DNA of 64,000 bases from Lateolabrax maculatus (Eukaryota > Chordata > Actinopteri > Acropomatiformes > Lateolabracidae), in contig CM062197.1 of assembly GCA_031216445.1 (NCBI GenBank), positions 26,562,001 through 26,626,000 of the forward strand, written 5' to 3'. Numbering within the stretch: position 1 is the first letter of the stretch; every line of letters starts with the position of its first letter. Below, in pieces: positions 1 to 9,077 of the stretch. Both the position numbers and the translations under genes were made by a program. The notes beneath the pieces were generated by a model. It made no database searches and was not told the origin of the DNA. It saw only the letters and a program-made list of their open reading frames with translations.

Positions 1-372
1 GTTTTTATGTGAATTCATTCATAGCTATTATTGATGACATACATTTGATTTGCTTTCATATATGGTGCTATATGAACATTTCTCAATTTGGGGTTAATAG
101 AGTGCATTTATTTGCTTGTGCATTTATGAGCAATATTTGCTGTAGTTATTTCAAAGTGACGCTTGGCAACGGACTGATCAGTTAATGTATTTGATTAATT
201 ATTGGAGTATTGTGGTTGAACTCTGTTGAGAGTTGTTTGTGTGTGTAGTCAATATTATTTGCGGATTTGGTGATGTGGGTGTTGCTACTATAATAAGTAA
301 GCTGTTGATTCCTTTGAAGTTGACAATCCTCATGCATTCTTTTTCGCATTGACTGTGGTAAAATAGTGGCAT

Positions 373-410
373 ATAAAATAAATAAATAAATAATACGAAT
401 AAATAAGTAA
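373..410. repeat. (AAAT)n-type microsatellite
   Basis: Imperfect run of AAATA/AATA units, interrupted by one CG-containing block near 396. It is immediately followed by a second, different tetranucleotide repeat. Confidence 0.8.
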
Positions 411-413
411 ACG

Positions 414-518
414 GATTGATTGGTTGATTGATTGATTTGTTGATTGATTGATTTATCGATTGATTGATTGATTTGTTGGTTGATTGATTGATTGATTGAT
501 TTGCTGATTAATTGATTA
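414..518. repeat. (GATT)n microsatellite
   Basis: About 105 bp of GATT/TGAT units with scattered single-base changes (TTTGTT, TTATC, TTTGC interruptions). It ends in a poly-A/GA-rich stretch at about 523-545. Confidence 0.85.
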
Positions 519-695
519 GTTAAGAAAAAAAAAAGAGAGAGGGAAAGTGATCTTAATAGCTTTAAGGGGTTTAAAGTCTTAGTAATTAGTTTCAGTCTAT
601 AACTTGGGAATATAAAAAGTCATCAAAATGACAAAAAAGAACATTGAAATCCCAAATCCCAAAGTCAAAAAAATGCAAAAGAAATAGAAAAACTA

Positions 696-1697
696 ATGGC
701 GGAAATTAATACACCTATTTCGCATACGGAGCCAATCAAGAACCCTCCACCTTATAAGGAAGAGGTGCAGTTTAAGGAAGCCTATCCCCAACTTCCAGTT
801 TTGAGTCATGATGGTGTATACCATATTGAAGATGATGACAGAAGAGTGATTGAAGAAGGGAAAGCTACAACTACCATCGTGATGCGTCCTTTCATCAAGT
901 CCAAGAAGCCAGGGATGTTAAGGAAGAAGTCAAGTGAACTCGGACCAGGAAAAGCAGCCTCCAGGAGATATGAGTATGACAGTGATGATGATACTAGGCC
1001 AATTGGAGGATACGATCCCTCAGTGAAGGAAATATTGGTCAGAGCTGAAAGAAGAGGAAGACAACCTTTGGAAAAACCAGACGCAAAATATGTTATTACC
1101 AGTGATAGTGTCACTAGGGATGATGACAGTGATCGGGAGCGTGAGTATACTCCCTACACAAGACGACACTCAATACAGCATCACACTCAAATAATGAAAT
1201 TGTTGCATGCTATGATGAAGCCTAAAGAAATAGCGATAGCTAAATGTGCAGCTCATAAAGCTGATGTGTCGAAAGTGACAAGGGGGAATAACGCGGCTGA
1301 TGAAGCTGCAAAAGCAGTCACGGGTGCAGACAAATTGGGCAAAGTACTTCTGGTTACACATGAAGTGAATTTGGAAGACAAAATCACACTAAGGGATGTG
1401 ATTCTGATGCAGGAAGTTGCATCTGCAATGGATAAACAGTTGTGGCAAGAGCGTGGTGCCACACAAGATTCTACTGGACTTTGGAAAAATCATGAGGGGC
1501 TGATAATAGCGCCCCCAGACCTGTTGGGTCTGATGATTCAAGAAGCACATGGGTTAGCTCATGTTGCAAGGGGGGAAGTTAGAAGAAAGATCACAAAGGA
1601 GTATGGATTTTGGGCACCATGTTTGTTTGAGCAGATTGACTATGTCATAGGCAGATGCACTATCTGTCTAAAAAACAATGTTCGGAGAGGTGAATAG
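696..1697 (+). pseudogene. Endogenous retrovirus remnant: gag piece fused to RNase H end and integrase zinc-binding domain
   Basis: Open frame of 333 codons made of parts that are not normally adjacent. Residues 1-~160 look like a gag segment: a PPPY late-domain-type motif at 17-20, then basic and acidic blocks (YDSDDD, RDDDSDRERE). From about 163 the sequence becomes the C-terminal end of a pol RNase H (KCAAHKADVSKVTRGNNAAD, residues about 185-204). The N-terminal zinc-binding domain of integrase follows near the end, with HGLAH (H-x3-H) and CTIC (C-x2-C). Capsid, nucleocapsid, protease and reverse transcriptase are missing, so I infer an internal deletion with a junction near nt 1170-1185. 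The frame ends at a stop lying inside an inverted repeat (1684-1724). The HHCC plus GPF-type integrase end (next pol piece) points to a class I, gamma/epsilon-like element. This is not a functional gene. The open frame is probably fortuitous or recently broken. Confidence 0.8.
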
Positions 1698-1724
1698 AAA
1701 TGTATAATTTCTATTCACCTCTCC
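1684..1724. repeat. Perfect 17-bp inverted repeat with 7-nt loop inside integrase
   Basis: Arms 1684-1700 (GGAGAGGTGAATAGAAA) and 1708-1724 (TTTCTATTCACCTCTCC) are exact reverse complements around the loop TGTATAA. The repeat holds the stop codon that ends the upstream frame. Coding similarity resumes directly after it in another frame (from about 1726). It therefore marks the lesion between the integrase zinc-binding domain and the catalytic core. Confidence 0.95.
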
Positions 1725-1725
1725 T

Positions 1726-2748
1726 CCTGGTTACATTCCAACTCCGAGAGGTCCAATCCGTGAGCTAGTTGTTGACTATGTTGATATGATAAAACCAGTT
1801 GACGGAAAGAGGTATATGTTAGTCGTTGTGGACAGATTTTCGCGATGGCCTGAAGCTTGTCCAACTAAGCGAAAGGATGCTCAGTCAGTTGCCAAGTTTT
1901 TGTGTAGAGAAGTCATAAGCAGGTGGGGACTTCCGGATCGGATATCCTCGGAAAATGGAAAAGAATTTGTTGATAAGACTGTGAAATTGATTTTGCAAAA
2001 ACTGGGAATGAAACAACGTCTTGGTGCTGTTTATCATCCACAAAGTCAAGGGATTTGTGAGAAAATTAATGGTATTTTGAAAAATCGCATTGTGAAAATT
2101 TGTCAACACACGGGCCTAAATTGGGTAGCAGCACTTCCATTGGCATTAATGGTGTGTCGCTCAAGTGAGTTGCGTGATTTGCATATGACACCTCATGAGT
2201 TGCTTACAGGGAGACGGATGCCAACCCCTTGTTTGCGAACAAGTGGAAAGGGTCCGAGTTTGTCTCTTTTGGAAGATGAAATGCGAGCATATGTTACATA
2301 TATGGCTAATTTCCATAAAAGAATATCTACATATGTTTCTGACAGGCAAAGAAAAGAGGAGGTGCAGGAGAGGCTCGATGAGCACAAGAAAAACACAGTG
2401 CAACCTGGAGACAAGGTGTTTGTGAAGGTATTTAGAAGGAAGTGGTATAACGAACGCCGTGAAGGGCCATTTGAAGTTGTTCGCAGTACGGGAACTGCGG
2501 TCCAGGTTAAAGGGTCTCCAACATGGTATCATTTATCACATTGTGTTAAAGCACCCAGAGAGGAGGTGCTACACCTGCAGAGTCAAGATGGTGAAGGCTC
2601 GAAGGCTTGTGGCGGTTCTTCTATCATTATGTGTGATGTTTTGTTTCTGTACGTTGTTGTTAACCTTTGCAAAGGCTATGATACTGAGATGGGTTGGTGT
2701 TGTAATGCCAGGAGATCAATCTCAGATGCCATTATTACAGATAACTAA
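1726..2748 (+). pseudogene. Endogenous retrovirus remnant: integrase catalytic core and C-terminal domain
   Basis: The frame is open from within the inverted repeat to 2748; the first ATG is at 1786, but similarity begins upstream of it, so this is a pol segment rather than a gene with its own start. The core fold is recognisable. The first acidic residue is in VDYVDM (Asp codon 1774-1776). The second position reads SENGKEF, with Glu (1951-1953) where integrases have Asp. The third is the Glu in QGICEKING (2059-2061). The second and third are separated by exactly 35 residues, the usual DD35E spacing. A C-terminal GPFEVV motif (about 2464-2481) is the GPY/F type seen in gammaretrovirus-like integrases. 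The frame upstream is shifted by the inverted repeat. The Asp-to-Glu change would be expected to impair catalysis. Confidence 0.85.
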
Positions 2749-2877
2749 CACAGACAGGAGGAAGTGGAGATAGAAGGAGAGTTGGTGGAAAAGTATCCAT
2801 ATTGAATGTTTAATCTTGATATAATCTTAACATCTATTTCTATTATTGTGTTGGTATCTAGTAGTTATACTGGATGA
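2588..2877 (+). pseudogene. Endogenous retrovirus env remnant (signal peptide start and possible membrane tail)
   Basis: An ATG at 2588 opens a frame overlapping the end of pol in a different frame, as retroviral env usually does. It starts MVKARR followed by a strongly hydrophobic stretch (LVAVLLSLCVMFCFCTLLL), which looks like a signal peptide, and stops at 2771-2773 after 61 codons. The surface and most of the transmembrane subunit are absent. In another frame, 2812-2877 encodes a short I/L/V-rich segment ending in a stop 8 nt before a polypurine tract, which could be the last of the env membrane anchor. The signal-peptide part is fairly clear; the tail is inference from composition and position. 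Confidence 0.5.
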
Positions 2878-2884
2878 TATGATT

Positions 2885-2896
2885 AAAGGGGGGAAA
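2885..2896 (+). promoter_or_regulatory. Retroviral polypurine tract
   Basis: AAAGGGGGGAAA directly downstream of the env remnant and directly before a TG dinucleotide at 2897. This matches the position and composition of the plus-strand primer of gamma-like retroviruses. Confidence 0.6.
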
Positions 2897-3340
2897 TGGG
2901 AAAATGTGAATCATAAAAAGGAATGATATGATGTTGTGACTATTCACATTCACTTCTGTATGCGATGTTTGATTTGCATTTGTTTTGCAAAAGATACTGG
3001 TTGTTTTTTCTTTCCTTCCAGAAGGACATTGGGGGAAAGATATACTAAAGGGATTCAGACACTCAAAAATGGACAATCACAATGGACTGAAGGATTCTGA
3101 ACAAGGACACTGACAAAATGTTCAGAATCAATACATCGACACTACGTTGAGAGTCGACGCTGCTGAGGAGTTGCAGTGTGATATATATTTTTATGTTTTT
3201 TATATGATATTGCATGAATGATACTAAACTTTTATAATATTTTCTTTTCGTACCAATTGTTTGGAGAAAGATGTTTTCTGATATTGAGTGAGTATATTGA
3301 GACCTCAGATGTTTTCTTTTTTTCCTTAACGCTTAGGGTT
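2897..3340 (+). mobile_element. Probable 3' LTR remnant of the endogenous retrovirus
   Basis: It starts TGGGAAAATG right after the polypurine tract. A TATA-like run lies near 3179-3190. There is no clear AATAAA signal and no convincing CA end, because a LINE-like fragment takes over at about 3346. It may be truncated by that neighbour. I could not match it by eye to 1-695, so the LTR call rests on position after the PPT rather than on an LTR pair. Confidence 0.35.
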
Positions 3341-3345
3341 AAAAT

Positions 3346-3690
3346 ATTTACAGAGACCCAACAATTTCCACCATGAGTAGCACTTGGTGAGGAAAAACTC
3401 CCTTTTAACAGGTAAAAACCTCAAGCTGAACCAGGCTCTGGGTGGGCAGTCATCTGACTCGACAGAGTTGGGTTGAAAGTGGAATAAAGCAGGGGAAAAA
3501 GGAGAGAGAGCAGGTGAGACACATAATAATCAGACTAATAATAATAACTGCAGCAATGAGTGTGGAGCAGGAACATGGGGGCTGTAAACGATCTGCAGTC
3601 AGAGATCCAGATTCTACAGTTCGAGAGGCAGAGACACCTGTTGGTTCAGGGCTCACCTGAGAGAGGGTGTCTGCCTCCTGTTCATGCAAT
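3346..3690 (-). mobile_element. LINE-like dispersed repeat fragment, copy 1
   Basis: The + strand shares with 6751-6925 a run beginning ATTTACAGAGACCCAACAAT, then CCACCATGAG, a CTCCCTTTTAACA-type block (ATTCCCTTTTAACA in copy 2) and a purine-rich GGGAAAAAGGAGAGAG tail. From memory this is a very common teleost interspersed sequence belonging to the 3' part of an L2/CR1-like LINE read on the minus strand; the family name is not certain. Past the shared part, GGTTCAGGGCTCACCTGA and GAGAGGGTGTCTG also look like that family, with internal deletions. No reverse transcriptase frame remains. Confidence 0.6.
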
Positions 3691-4688
3691 AGGTCTATCC
3701 TGGTTTACTATGGCCATAGGAAATAATTAATAATTATTAACTATTATATACTAATAATTATTATTAAATAATTAATTATTATTAAAAAACAGGGCACCAC
3801 CCTGAAAACAGGGAAATGATGGCCATATGCATTAACCTAGTCTCAAAAAAGGTACTAGACTATCAATCTGGAACCTTGATAATAATTATATTAAATAACT
3901 ACAACTAACTAACCAAAATTGCCATATCAAATAGCTAGTAAAGTTAAAGGATTTTAGGTTCTGACTGCACGCACGCAGTTCAGGTACACGCCAGAAAGAA
4001 TGTGTGTGTGTTTCTTTATTCTGCCTCATGTGTGTTCTGTGTGCACAAGCATAAACCATGTGTTAGGTCAGAACAAGAGAGTTTCGAAGCGGGAGCTTTA
4101 AATGTCCTCTCTACGAGTGGACATGTCGAAGTGTGTGTGTATGTGATGTGTGTAGGATTATGGTGCCAGGTTAGAAAAGATCATTAGTTTGCAAGCAGGA
4201 CATATTGTAACTGTGTAACAAGTAACTATAAGTACTTGCACAAAGCTTAACTAACAACAAGTGGCTACCAATCGCTATAATTATGAGATTTTTCTAATTT
4301 TTTCTCCAATTTAATATGCTTCAACTATCTTAATATTTGTATATTTGTGTAGCAACTTATAATGTAAGTAATTAATGACATCTTGTAAAATTATAATGTA
4401 ACTATAATAAACTTCTTTGTCACTCAAAACAAAATTATTTTCCTTATTTCCTCCATTGGAGATATTGCAAATATTGTAACATAGTAATGTCTTCTGGACT
4501 TTTTAACATTTATGTTAATAGCATGGTTTTGATTGGACGGCATTGGTGTATTAGGTGATTTGTAGATGGCCCATATACTGTGTCTTTGAATAAAAGACAG
4601 AGCTTTCAGCCTGTTTCTCCCATGGAACTCTTTCTATTTGAGTTCTGTTAGGGATATTGCTGAGGTTTTGGCATATGTGTTTGGGTTT
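3691..4688. other. Intergenic AT-rich stretch
   Basis: Low-complexity ATTATTAA tracts occupy about 3721-3790, and there are short GT-rich runs near 3999-4010 and 4132-4143. Small open frames here (for example 4002-4187) have no recognisable features. AATAAAAGACAG at about 4588 could be a poly(A)-type signal but has no associated gene. I see nothing else. Confidence 0.5.
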
Positions 4689-5732
4689 ATGATGACTGCC
4701 CTTCCACAAGAGCAGTACTGTTTTCCAAGCTCTAATGCCTCTTGTGTTAGGGCACAGTTAAGTGAGGTGACTAAATATGCCCTCTATTTGTTGTTTGCTT
4801 TAGGCATGCTGGTTACCATTTTAGGGAACTCTGTTGTCATTGTGTCAATAGGCCATTTTAACAGTTGCATAATCCTACTAATGTGCTTATTTTATCTCTT
4901 GCTGTGGTTGATGTTATTGTGATGCTATTGTTATTGTGATGCCCTTCTGCACCATCCGTACCGTACATGGCTGCTGGTTTTATGGTGTCAACTGCACTCC
5001 AGTTTTGATGTGTTTCTCACCACTCTTTCTATCTTCCACCTAATTTGCATTGCTGTAGACAGACACCAAGCGATATGTAATCCTCTGCATTATTACACGA
5101 AAATGACAATGTCAGTGGCCATACAGTACAAAATGACAATGTCAGTGGCCATACATTATGGTATGTTGCAGCTGGGCACTGGCTGCTGTCTACTCTTATG
5201 GACTGCTTTACTCAAAGGCCAACGTAGCAGGGTTAGAGGATTACATGGTATCAATAAACTGCCTTGGCAGTTGTAACCTCCTCTTTAACCCCCTTTGGGG
5301 AATCCTGGACAGTGTTATTTGCTTTTTCTTTCCCTGCACTGTAATAGTTTTCCTGTACACTAAAATATTTATTGTGGCTAAAGAGCATGTAAGAGATTGG
5401 AGATATGAGCAACTGTTCAAATGACAGAGGAAGAAGTGGGTTGATTAACCAGTCTGAGCACAAAGCTGTAAAGACTCTGTGTATTGTGCTCGGTGCATTC
5501 ATCTTTTGTTGGATGCCCTTTTTTATAAATTCAATAATTGATGCCTACACTGGCTTCACCACACCTCCTGCCATCTTTGAAGCATTTGTTTGGTTGGATT
5601 ACTTCAATTCAACCTTAAACCCAATTATTTATGCCTTTTTTTTATCCCTGCTTCAAAAAATGTTTTTTTTTAATTGTCACCCTTAAAATATTTAGCTCAA
5701 ATTCCTCAACAATGAGCATAACTATTAAATGA
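4689..5732 (+). pseudogene. Trace amine-associated receptor (TAAR) pseudogene
   Basis: Single-exon rhodopsin-like GPCR remnant spanning about 348 codon equivalents, the usual length for TAARs, which are olfactory amine receptors in fish. Visible in order: N-glycosylation-type NASC; TM1 with GNSVV; TM2 with LSLAVVD; a Cys before TM3 (GCW); TM3 with SSFDVFLTT, whose Asp (5007-5009) lies 17 residues before DRH and so corresponds to the amine-binding Asp3.32; ECL2 with SINCLGSC; TM6 with FIFCWMPFF; TM7 with YFNSTLNPIIYAF, typical of TAARs. It is dead. Reading frame changes occur near 4862, 4922-4930, 4990-5000, 5155, 5395 and in a T-run near 5640. A 30-bp in-frame tandem duplication lies at 5101-5160 (25 identical bases). 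DRY is DRH. The start was chosen at the ATG pair 4689/4692 just before ALPQEQYCF; the stop is the TGA at 5730-5732. Confidence 0.88.
5101..5160 (+). repeat. 30-bp tandem duplication inside the TAAR pseudogene
   Basis: AAATGACAATGTCAGTGGCC begins at 5101 and again at 5131, with 25 identical bases per copy. The duplication keeps the frame and repeats part of the segment just before TM4. Confidence 0.9.
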
Positions 5733-6750
5733 TACTGTACTGATAAACTGTACTACTTACTATTTTCTATTATGTATTACTATTCAGTATAATATATGCA
5801 ATAAATGTCTTTGTTTTGCTTTTGTCATTAATAATTACAACATGCATTTTTTTTGTTTAAAAAAAAAGTTTTGAGATAATAATCTTTGTACTACAATAGG
5901 TGTGGTACAGTTTGTACAACATCATCCTTTATTTTACTGTGACCCTTATTAATGTAAGTCTCTGATTAACTTTACACATAATTCTTCCTGTCAAAATTTT
6001 CAGTATTTTAATTTAAAAATACCTTTCAATAATAACTTGTAGACTTTTTAGTCTAGACTTTTTTAGTATTTAGGGATGTTTTAAATTCCTTTTATATGTT
6101 TTTCATTGTGCCTAAAGCAAAAGTCCAGTAATACATGGATTGAAGACAAAATACTCAGACCTTCATTTTTTTCTGCATGACTGTGAAATTTATATATTAA
6201 AATCAAGAATTTCTATGAGTTTGAAAGAGCAACAATGAAAACAAATGAATTGTATTTAAACTACATAACCTTGCCAGTAAACATTTTATAGAAATGTTAC
6301 ATTTTTGGGTTGACCTCATTCTCTGATTTTGTAAAACATAAACAATTAGTACATGATGTTTAACATGTATTAAATGAATATACAAACATTTTATAGGTTA
6401 TTCACAGATAGCTGTCGCTTAAATGATGGAAATATCTCATACATTTTCTTTTTGCATGCTTCACACCAACGGGGCTTGAAATATGTGAACGCCACTTCCC
6501 ACAAAAAACAGAGAATGTGTGCACCTATAGGATAAGCCTGAACAGGTGTGCAGGCATGTGTGCACACACTTATACTTATTATTAATGCTGTACGCCATTC
6601 TTGTCTTTTGTTCACAAGTAAACTTTTCCTAGCCAGTGTCAGAAATGAGACCCAAGGGCTGGTATTTTAACTTTCAAAATGCTGTGTTAAAAAAGAAAAA
6701 CACTACTCAGTGTCTCGTACTTATACTACTCAGACTTTATGTAAAATATT
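5733..6750. other. AT-rich intergenic region, no gene seen
   Basis: Poly-T and poly-A tracts (for example near 5848-5870) and long AT-rich stretches. Minus-strand open frames at 6203-6385 and 6391-6615 show no motif, membrane signature or codon pattern that I can support as coding. Confidence 0.5.
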
Positions 6751-6925
6751 ATTTACAGAGACCCAACAATTCCCACCATGAGCAAGCATTTGGCGAGAGT
6801 GGCAAGAAAAAATTCCCTTTTAACAAGTAGAACTGGGCTCTGTGTGGTTGGCCATCTGCCTTGGCCGGGTTGACTTGAAAAGGAAAGAGAGACAGGGAAA
6901 GGGGAGAGAAAGCAGGAGAAAAGAA
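6751..6925 (-). mobile_element. LINE-like dispersed repeat fragment, copy 2
   Basis: Same family as 3346-3690. It begins ATTTACAGAGACCCAACAAT and continues through CACCATGAGCAAGCATTTGG and CCCTTTTAACAAG to a GGGAAAGGGGAGAGAAAG tail. The tail runs straight into the reverse-oriented satellite block at about 6928, so this element forms one edge of that block. Confidence 0.6.
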
Positions 6926-6927
6926 AA

Positions 6928-7778
6928 CATCAACTTCTTTTGTTGAAATAAGGTGTTTTATGACAGTTGATGTTTATTATGGTCACATTATTATGAAAAC
7001 ACTCAGTTCTGTTGAATAACATCATTCAGAGCAAGTTTGCTTATTTATCAACTTCTTTTGATAAAATAAGGTGTTTTTTGACAGTTGATGTTTATTATGG
7101 TCACATTATTATGAAAACACTCAGTTCTGTTGAATAACATCATTCAGAGCAAGTTTGTTTATTTATCAACTTCTTTTGTTGAAATGAGGTTTTTTATGAC
7201 TGTTGATGTTTATTATTTTAACATTATTATGAAAACACTCCTTTCTGTTGAATAACATCATTCAGAGCAAGTTTGTTTATTTATCAACTTCTTTTGATGA
7301 AATAAGGTGTTTTATGACTGTTGATGTTTATTATGGTCACATTATTATGAAAACACTCCTTTCTGTTGAATAACATCATTCAGAGCAAGTTTGCTTATTT
7401 ATCAACTTCTTTTGTTGAAATAAGGTGTTTTATGACTGTTGATGTTTATTATTTTAACATTATTATGAAAACACTCAGTTCTGTTGAATAACATCATTCA
7501 GAGCAAGTTTCCTTATTTATCAACTTCTTTTGATGAATTAAGGTGTTTTATGACTGTTGATGTTTATTATTTTAACATTATTATGAAAACACTCCTTTCT
7601 GTTGAATAACATCATTCAGAGCAAGTTTGCTTATTTATCAACTTCTTTTGTTGAAATAAGGTGTTTTATGACAGTTGATGTTTATTATGGTCACAGTATT
7701 ATGAAAACACTCCTTTCTGTTGAATAACATCATTCAGAGCAAATTTGCTTATTTATCAACTTCTTTTGTTGAAATAAA
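6928..7778 (-). repeat. Reverse-oriented satellite block (about 7.2 monomers of 118 bp)
   Basis: The AGAGCAAG landmark recurs at 7028, 7146, 7264, 7382, 7500, 7618 and 7736, exactly 118 bp apart each time. The sequence is the reverse complement of the large array at 12305-64000. Only the short 118-bp form is present. Both common alternatives of that array occur here, the CAGTTCTG and CCTTTCTG versions. Three monomers carry the reverse complement of the GTTAAAATAAT variant, which elsewhere I saw only at 12.69-14.77 kb. Confidence 0.95.
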
Positions 7779-7784
7779 ATGTTC

Positions 7785-8222
7785 AATCAGCAGAAATGAG
7801 TGTTTTCATGCTTTTGTGAATAAAATAAACAGCACCTTATTCCATCAAATGAAGTTAAAAAATGAAGAAACTTGCTCTAAATGATGTTTTTCAGCAGAAA
7901 TGAGTGTTCTCATGCTTTTGTGATGAAAATCTACATCACCAGTCATAAAACATCTTTTTCATCAAAAGACGCTCAAAAACGTGAGAGCTTGCTTAAAATG
8001 ATGTTATTCATCAATTTACTTGCTTTGGAGTGTTATTCAGCAGAAATGAGTGTTTTCATGCTTCTCTGAAGAAAATCTTTGCAGTGTTAGAACAGCAGAA
8101 ATTAGATGATTTTTTACATCTCTCACATTGCATTGTATTTTCTCTAGCATATCACATGATAAAAACATCTTCTTTCATCAAAAGAAGCTCAAAAATATGG
8201 AAAATTGCTTCAAATTATGTTA
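7785..8222 (+). repeat. Degenerate older satellite monomers, forward orientation
   Basis: Three diverged monomers are recognisable by CAGCAGAAATGAGTGTT at 7788, 7892 and 8038. Each is followed by CATGCTT..., (A)AAACATCT or CACCTTATT, CATCAAA(A/T)GAAG or similar, and a TTGCT-type linker. Spacings are 104 and 146 bp rather than 118. Divergence is much greater than in the main array. The third copy contains an extra block (about 8070-8155) between its 5' and 3' halves. Confidence 0.75.
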
Positions 8223-8379
8223 CGTGGTATATTTTACGTGGTATGATGTGCTGCAGAATATAAAATGCAACGCTAACAGATGAAAAATATGTTTTGATGT
8301 GTGATAGTTAAGAAGTATAATAATGAGAAGTAGATGTTAAAAATGATCCATAAAAAACATATTTCGTATGATTTTCACT

Positions 8380-8992
8380 TGTGATCCTCACTGACCCAGC
8401 CATGATCCCAAGTGCACCTGCAGGGGTGAACTGGTATGAACCAGTAGGATCTTATTCATGAACACGCTCATGTAACCTTCACTGCTTTGAATTTGCTGCA
8501 CCTGACTGTAACCTTGAAGCATACACACCAATTATATTTGGGCACTATCATTCTTGGGCATTAGCGCTCTTGGCAGTAACCCACTAGAATCAGCATGTTT
8601 TCTTTTTTTAAAAAATCCCACCAGAATGAGCTAGAAATAAGGGTGTCTAGGAGCAGTGAAAACGAAGGTAATTATGAAACCTGAGTGAAAGAACGGGGAA
8701 TACTAGTGTAATTTGAGGCCAGGCTCATGACAAGAGCCTTAGTGCATACAGTAAAAATATCCTGGAAATAACCTAATGGTGTAACAAAACAGTTGAAACC
8801 AGTATCCAAGAGGATGGACAATAGACGTGGTGTGTGATCCCAAGAGTATAAAGGTCGGGGGTTCACAGCAGTACAGGTCAGAGTTCTTCAGGTGTATCTT
8901 GTGTGCACTTTGAACATCACTCCTTTTTTTGTCGACAATAAAAGTCTTTTTTACTGCCCAGAGCTCTGTCTCCAGCTGATGATTTTTGAACA
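8380..8992 (+). mobile_element. LTR-like segment (possible solo LTR)
   Basis: The segment has promoter and polyadenylation signals in LTR order: TATAAA at 8847-8852 in a GAGTATAAAGGTCGG context, then AATAAA at 8937-8942, 90 bp downstream, followed by a T-rich and CTGTCTCC-containing U5-like tail ending about GAACA at 8992. A possible 5' end is TGTGATCC at 8380, giving TGT...ACA termini and a length of about 613 bp. The downstream sequence 8993-9060 may be element leader. No coding frame belongs to it, no partner LTR is seen, and no confident target-site duplication was found. The boundaries are approximate and the family is unknown. Confidence 0.5.
8847..8852 (+). promoter_or_regulatory. TATA box of the LTR-like segment
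   Basis: TATAAA within GAGTATAAAGGTCGGGGG, 85 bp upstream of the AATAAA poly(A) signal at 8937-8942. The tight TATA-to-poly(A) spacing is what suggests an LTR rather than a host promoter. Confidence 0.5.
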
Positions 8993-9077
8993 CTAACGAG
9001 GAGCCTTTTGGATGATTGATTGCAGCTCAAAAATCTTTTTGGTCCAGTGCCTGGAATTTTAGTTCAAAGGTCACATC

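Larger units (their letters stand above)
1..695. other. AT-rich flank without a recognisable gene
   Basis: No open frame of note is seen here apart from a short upstream reading frame just before the retroviral ORF. Two simple repeats lie at 373-410 and 414-518. Because a degraded retrovirus begins at 696, this stretch could hold its 5' LTR and leader. By eye I found neither a convincing match to the candidate 3' LTR (2897-3340) nor a primer-binding site, so no 5' LTR is called. Confidence 0.5.

Noticed and set aside
1..695. 5' LTR and primer-binding site of the retrovirus
   Set aside because: No segment could be matched by eye to 2897-3340 and no tRNA-complementary site was recognisable. 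The region is dominated by simple repeats.
4002..4187. 61-codon open frame
   Set aside because: It is built on GT-rich sequence giving a Cys/Val-rich peptide, with no recognisable motif or gene context.
6203..6615. Two minus-strand open frames of 60 and 74 codons
   Set aside because: They lie in AT-rich intergenic DNA without a recognisable domain, splice context or neighbour that would support coding.
8672..8993. Minus-strand open frames of 64 and 84 codons
   Set aside because: They run antisense through the LTR-like segment, across its TATA and poly(A) signals, and show no known protein feature.
8375..8994. CACT direct repeats at 8376-8379 and 8991-8994 as a target-site duplication of the LTR-like segment
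   Set aside because: Using them would force the element to end in TGAA rather than CA, and a 4-bp match is easily chance.
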